A stretch of 64,000 nt of DNA from Deltaproteobacteria bacterium (GTDB lineage: Bacteria; Desulfobacterota; Desulfobulbia; Desulfobulbales; Desulfurivibrionaceae): positions 1 through 64,000 of the forward strand of contig JAJZRF010000004.1 of NCBI GenBank assembly GCA_021847425.1. Direction: 5' to 3'. Under the pieces are notes generated by a model that was not told where the DNA came from, searched no databases, and worked only from the letters and a program-made list of their open reading frames with translations. Numbering within the stretch: the first letter of the stretch is position 1; each line of letters starts with the position of its first letter. This document shows positions 61,101 through 64,000 of the stretch, one piece after another. Position numbers and translations under genes: made by a program.

Positions 61101-62341
61101 CGCCGTTCACCGTAGAAGGGGATCGCATATTCGTAATTCCCCTTGCCGATCATGTCGGCTGCCCTGGCGCCGGTCATCCGCTCGGCTGCACGGTTCCAGG
61201 CGGTGATGACGCCGTTTGCGTCGACAACAAAGGCGGCGTCCGGCAACAGGTCGATGATGTCGGCCAGCCTGTGCTGGGATGCCTCCAACTCGATCTGGAT
61301 ATTCTTGCGGTCGGTGATGTCGCGGACCGTTTCGATCCCGCCTACGATGTTGCCCAAGGCGTCGCGCAGCGGCGAGGCGCTGGCCTCGAACCACAGACCG
61401 CGCGCGGCAATGAGGCCCTCTCCGGTAAGGGTGTCTCCCCGCCTCGTGAAATGGCCATATATTTTTTGGCATTCGCTGTCACTCGCAGATAACAGGTCGA
61501 TGAGGATTGGCCTGCGCTCGCCATAAAACGCCACCGCATATTCGTAGTCGCCCTTGCCAATGATCTCTGCGGCTTCGACGCCGGTTGTTTGTTCGGCGAC
61601 GTGATTCCATGCGGTGACAATGCCGTTGCTGTCGATGACGAAGGTGGCGTCCGGCAGATTGTTGAGAATGGCCGCCAGATGCTGCTGCTGCTGTTCAGAG
61701 GTTGCTGTCAGGATTTCATTTTGAATGCGAAGCCGCAAGGACTGCCCGACGGACATTCCGATCTTCCTGGAGGTAGCAAGATAATTCACACATGCGACAA
61801 CGGTAGCAAACACTACAAAAAAATTATAAACTCCTCCCTCAACCGCATGAAACCCCGCCATTACGAGCAAAGGCGGAATCGCAAAATATGGGTAGAGCCC
61901 TGGGATAAGCGTCATGGAACCCAAGGCGGCGCCGCATGCCGCGACTACTGTTATATCAAGGAACCCCCAGCGTTCACTAGTCAATGCCATGTAGCCGATC
62001 ATTTCCATCACAACAAAGACACTTCCGCTAAAAAACGCCATTCTGACAAAGCGTTTTTTCCAAGTGTGAATATTGATTTGAAGGGGCGGGAGCTTGGGAA
62101 ATTCCGTAATGGAACGGACACGGACCACGATAACAATCAGCGTAAATACCAGGAGAAATATCAAATGGTTTAACGGCGCAGCTCCCCAGAAAAAAATGGT
62201 CATGCAGAGGGCAGCGACCGCCATTGCGATAACCAGATGTTTTTGCTCACAAAACAAAAGCATCTGGTCGATGGCCACACGATCATCCGGCGTAAGGGAA
62301 GTATTAGGGACTTGTTCCGTGGATTGCCTCGAAGATTTCAT
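58196..62341 (-). CDS. Hybrid histidine kinase: membrane sensor, three PAS, HisKA/HATPase, two receivers, HPt
   Basis: A 1381-residue phosphorelay protein. About six hydrophobic segments (35-200), then three PAS domains that are near copies (starts about 225, 365 and 500; each with the phrase FVxDxNGxxTAWN), HisKA with the phospho-His in MSHEIRTPM (His655), HATPase (about 755-870), receiver 1 (Asp946, LMDWKMP), receiver 2 (Asp1093, LMDCQMP) and an HPt domain (His1242 in [10 protein letters not shown]). The last step can pass phosphate to the HD-GYP regulator that starts 7 bases downstream. The PAS ligand is unknown. Confidence 0.95.
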   Translation of the reverse strand: MKSSRQSTEQVPNTSLTPDDRVAIDQMLLFCEQKHLVIAMAVAALCMTIFFWGAAPLNHLIFLLVFTLIVIVVRVRSITEFPKLPPLQINIHTWKKRFVRMAFFSGSVFVVMEMIGYMALTSERWGFLDITVVAACGAALGSMTLIPGLYPYFAIPPLLVMAGFHAVEGGVYNFFVVFATVVACVNYLATSRKIGMSVGQSLRLRIQNEILTATSEQQQQHLAAILNNLPDATFVIDSNGIVTAWNHVAEQTTGVEAAEIIGKGDYEYAVAFYGERRPILIDLLSASDSECQKIYGHFTRRGDTLTGEGLIAARGLWFEASASPLRDALGNIVGGIETVRDITDRKNIQIELEASQHRLADIIDLLPDAAFVVDANGVITAWNRAAERMTGARAADMIGKGNYEYAIPFYGERRPIMIDMVLSPAQKAYERYQYVRLADDVISGEAYIRPRGKELWIQAYATLLHDAQGNVTGGIETVRDINEHKQLEDELQASERQLAQIIDLLPGATFVIDRDGIVTAWNRAAEQLTGVEAADIIGKGDHEYAVAFYGKRRPILIDLVFLPEHELLQGTYSHVRKTGDTLFAESHVTMRSGRNAWLQGSAGILRDAEGTITGAIEVVLDQTERKQFEDELAAAREAAERASQAKADFLANMSHEIRTPMNAIIGMSYLALQTELTAKQHNYVQKIHRAADNLLGIINEILDFSKIEAGKLSMEKIDFQLEDVMDNLANLLGIRAEDKGLELLFNIAPEIPTALIGDPLRLGQVLVNLGNNALKFTEYGEIIVGIETVALTPQEVELHFWVQDSGIGMTWEHQQKLFQSFSQADSSTTRKYGGTGLGLVISKNLVELMHGKIWVASEYGKGSTFHFNARFGLQAEQMPRRMIRADELAGVRVLVADDSAAAREILATMTRTYGMEVEVATDGRQALEMIGLADRQAAPYGLVLMDWKMPSIDGVECIRQMREAGLAHESKVIMVTGYGREDVLTSAEKRGVPLHTVLTKPVTASALLEAIGATLGKAVISAGRATERALQQNEAMRKLRGARLLLVEDNEMNQELALELLGNAGVEVVLATNGQEALDLLAGDARFDGVLMDCQMPVMDGYTATRQIRRNPAWATLPIIAMTANVIAGEREKVLGAGMCDHIGKPLNVNAMFDTLARWIVPANPADPAPDMHTQPMSEAVSDMLPDLPGIDTNTGLATTMSDPSLYRKLLAKFRDSQGSFAEAFELARRDPDASAAARAAHTLKGTAGNIGAKEVQHTAAQLEYACRDKAEHDEINRLLTLTLDALRPVIDGLATLDAGAAPAHAVRLDKGQLQPLIDKLLALLENDDLAAGDAAEELVAATKGTHLAEQARKVALAVAGFDVDAAIEALRRVIGSMERR

Positions 62342-62498
62342 ATCGGCTCACCCCCCAATGTTGTCCTATGAAGTTACCCACAGAAAAAAAGCTCATGCTC
62401 CCGCATGGTCTATAAAAAAGCGCGAGACACATTCCCGCCAAGGGCAATTTACTATTATCACGAAAGGGACGGCGGTTTTCGTTCCGTTGCCATGTCCC

Positions 62499-63209
62499 TC
62501 ATGATTCCTGCCCGGAGGCAATCCCCTTTTTGCGGTTATGCTCGTAGCGCATCTGCAGGATCTCCACCAGGAGGGCGAAACCCATGGGCAGGTAGATATA
62601 GCCCTTGGGCACATGCTTGTGCAGCCCTTCCATGAAAATGGTCACCCCGATGGTGATCAAAAAGGAGAGGGCGAGGATCTTGATGGCCGGATGCTGGAGG
62701 ATGAACTCGCCGATGGGCCGGGCAAAAAAGAGGATGGCCACGAAGGAGACCACCACCGAGGCGATGATGATCCAGACCTGGTCGGTGAGGCCGATGGCGG
62801 TGATCACCGAGTCGATGGAAAAGACGATGTCCAGCAGGACGATCTGGCAGATCACCGCAGCAAAGCCGCCCATGACCATGCCGGGGCCGCCTCCTTCCTC
62901 CTTGGCCTCCACCGTGTGGTGGATCTCTTTCACCGCCTTGAAGAGCAGGAACAGGCCGCCGGAGATCAGGATCAGATCCCGGACGGAAAAATTGAGCAGG
63001 ACGGGGTTGGTGAGGTTGGCCAGGCGGAGCAGGGCGACCAGCATACCGATCCGGGCGACCAGGGCGAAGGCGAGTCCTGCCAGCCGGGCGGCGTCGCGCC
63101 TTTCCGCGGGCAACCGGCCGACAAAGATCGCAATGACCAGGATGTTGTCAACCCCCAGGACCAGTTCCAGCCCGACCAGCAGGGCGAGTAACGCCAGTGC
63201 GTCTCCCAT
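62499..63209 (-). CDS. TerC-family membrane protein
   Basis: A 236-residue protein with about seven hydrophobic segments. Family marks: LELVLGVDNILVIAIF and DIVFSIDSVITAIGL, the acidic repeats thought to bind manganese. The C-terminus is charged (YEHNRKKGIASGQES). GAGG stands 7 nt before the start at 63209. TerC proteins load metals into exported enzymes. It follows the aminotransferase gene by 28 bases. Confidence 0.93.
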   Translation of the reverse strand: MGDALALLALLVGLELVLGVDNILVIAIFVGRLPAERRDAARLAGLAFALVARIGMLVALLRLANLTNPVLLNFSVRDLILISGGLFLLFKAVKEIHHTVEAKEEGGGPGMVMGGFAAVICQIVLLDIVFSIDSVITAIGLTDQVWIIIASVVVSFVAILFFARPIGEFILQHPAIKILALSFLITIGVTIFMEGLHKHVPKGYIYLPMGFALLVEILQMRYEHNRKKGIASGQES

Positions 63210-63237
63210 GGGAAAACCTCGGATTTGCTGTGTTGGC

Positions 63238-64000
63238 TTATGCCAGGGATTTTGCCTGCGCCAAGGCCTTCTTGAAGCCCTCGGCGGAGCGGCTGATGAC
63301 CGCATCCTCCACGCAGAAGGCGAGACGGAAATAACCCTCCATCCCGAAGCCCCGGCCCGGCACGCCGAGGATCTTCTGCTCGGCCAGCAGCCCGACAAAC
63401 CGGGCGTCATCAGCGATGGGCGATTTGGGGAACATATAGAAGGCGCCCTTGGGCGGGATAAACTCGTAGCCCGCTTCGGCCAGCACCTTGCAGAACAGCT
63501 CGCGGCGGCGGGCATAGATTCCGCAATCCACCGTGATCCCCTGGAGCTCTGCCACCACCCGCTGCATCAGGGCCGGAGCATTGACAAAGCCCAGAATCCG
63601 GTTGGCCAAGGTCATGGCCCCGAGGAGCTGGGGTTTGCCTTCGATCTCCGGGTGCGCGGCGATGTAGCCGATGCGTTCGCCCGGCAGGGAAAGATCCTTG
63701 GAGTAGGAGGAAACGATGATGCTGTTTTGATAGGCAGTAAAGACGCTGGGCACGGTGTGGTTGTCGTAGACGATCTTGCGGTAGGGCTCGTCGCTGATCA
63801 GGTAGACGGTCTGCGGTGCCCGGGTCAGGAGCGCTCCGAGGCCGGCAAGCTCCACGGCCGGATAGATCTGGCCGGTGGGGTTGTTGGGGCTGTTGATGAT
63901 GATCGCCTTGGTCTTCGGGGTGATGGCCGCCTCGATGGCCGCCAGATCCAGGCTGAAATCGGGGGCGGTGTTGACCACCCTGGCGACCCCGCCGTGGTTG
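63238..64000 (-). CDS. Aminotransferase class I/II, C-terminal part (cut by window edge)
   Basis: About 254 codons are visible; the start lies beyond the right edge. Visible features: INSPNNPTGQIYPAVELAGL (substrate-site Asn), SDEPYRKIVYD (Asp for PLP nitrogen) and SSYSKDLSLPGERIGY with the PLP Lys. This is the fold type I aspartate-aminotransferase-like family. A reading without the N-terminus cannot name the substrate. Co-transcribed with terC. Confidence 0.93.
   Translation of the reverse strand, partial: NHGGVARVVNTAPDFSLDLAAIEAAITPKTKAIIINSPNNPTGQIYPAVELAGLGALLTRAPQTVYLISDEPYRKIVYDNHTVPSVFTAYQNSIIVSSYSKDLSLPGERIGYIAAHPEIEGKPQLLGAMTLANRILGFVNAPALMQRVVAELQGITVDCGIYARRRELFCKVLAEAGYEFIPPKGAFYMFPKSPIADDARFVGLLAEQKILGVPGRGFGMEGYFRLAFCVEDAVISRSAEGFKKALAQAKSLA

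Noticed and set aside
60278-61492. Plus-strand frame of 404 codons within the hybrid kinase
   Set aside because: Antisense to the three PAS repeats, which explains its own internal repetition.

Overview
The window reads as chromosome from a GC-rich, Gram-negative anaerobe of the Desulfobacterota (former Deltaproteobacteria), possibly near the Desulfobulbales. The support is a four-haem cytochrome c3-like protein, a HyfB-C-E-F-G-I membrane complex that lacks the NiFe ligands (Ehr type), a radical SAM selenopeptide maturase of the SbtM type, many c-di-GMP proteins, and lipoproteins. The phylum is an inference from gene content; no rRNA, tRNA, phage or CRISPR array was seen.

Layout. 1-1.5 kb: cut end of an HTH transposase and a higBA toxin-antitoxin pair. 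1.5-9.2 kb: redox and housekeeping genes and a membrane GAF-GGDEF protein. 9.1-14.6 kb: the most unusual block. It holds a minus-strand c-di-GMP-I riboswitch with two intrinsic terminators and no evident target gene, then on the plus strand an SbtM-like radical SAM/SPASM maturase, an EEP-fold hydrolase, a tiny SbtA-like precursor whose reading frame meets a TGA followed at once by a hairpin, a secreted Met-rich protein and a glutaredoxin/thioredoxin-reductase fusion. 14.6-20 kb: rhomboid protease, two Cys-containing proteins, multihaem cytochrome and a U32 (RlhA-like) protein. 20-30.7 kb: an Ehr-like energy-converting complex led by an excisionase-HTH/EIIA regulator and broken up by two non-coding repeat elements. 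30.7-35.3 kb: glycine-zipper protein, a possible structured element, truA, msrAB and a THUMP methyltransferase. 35.3-44 kb: GGDEF-EAL, HD-GYP and PilZ proteins, a sugar-kinase-like protein, cupin, and a WYL regulator with a palindromic operator next to an NlpC/P60 lipoprotein. 44-56 kb: mixed small genes, a peptidase M23-bactofilin pair, macro domain, two aldolases and HrpB. 56-64 kb: Ada-like protein, a two-gene phosphorelay (1381-residue hybrid kinase plus HD-GYP response regulator), TerC and a cut aminotransferase.

How it fits together. Two themes recur. The first is c-di-GMP: GGDEF (5481), GGDEF-EAL (35366), HD-GYP (40080 and 57088), PilZ (39319) and the riboswitch. The second is a probable selenium/sulfur peptide-modification locus. 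The riboswitch lies divergently in front of sbtM, so both themes meet at 9.3-9.6 kb. All functions are read from sequence motifs only; no database search was possible.
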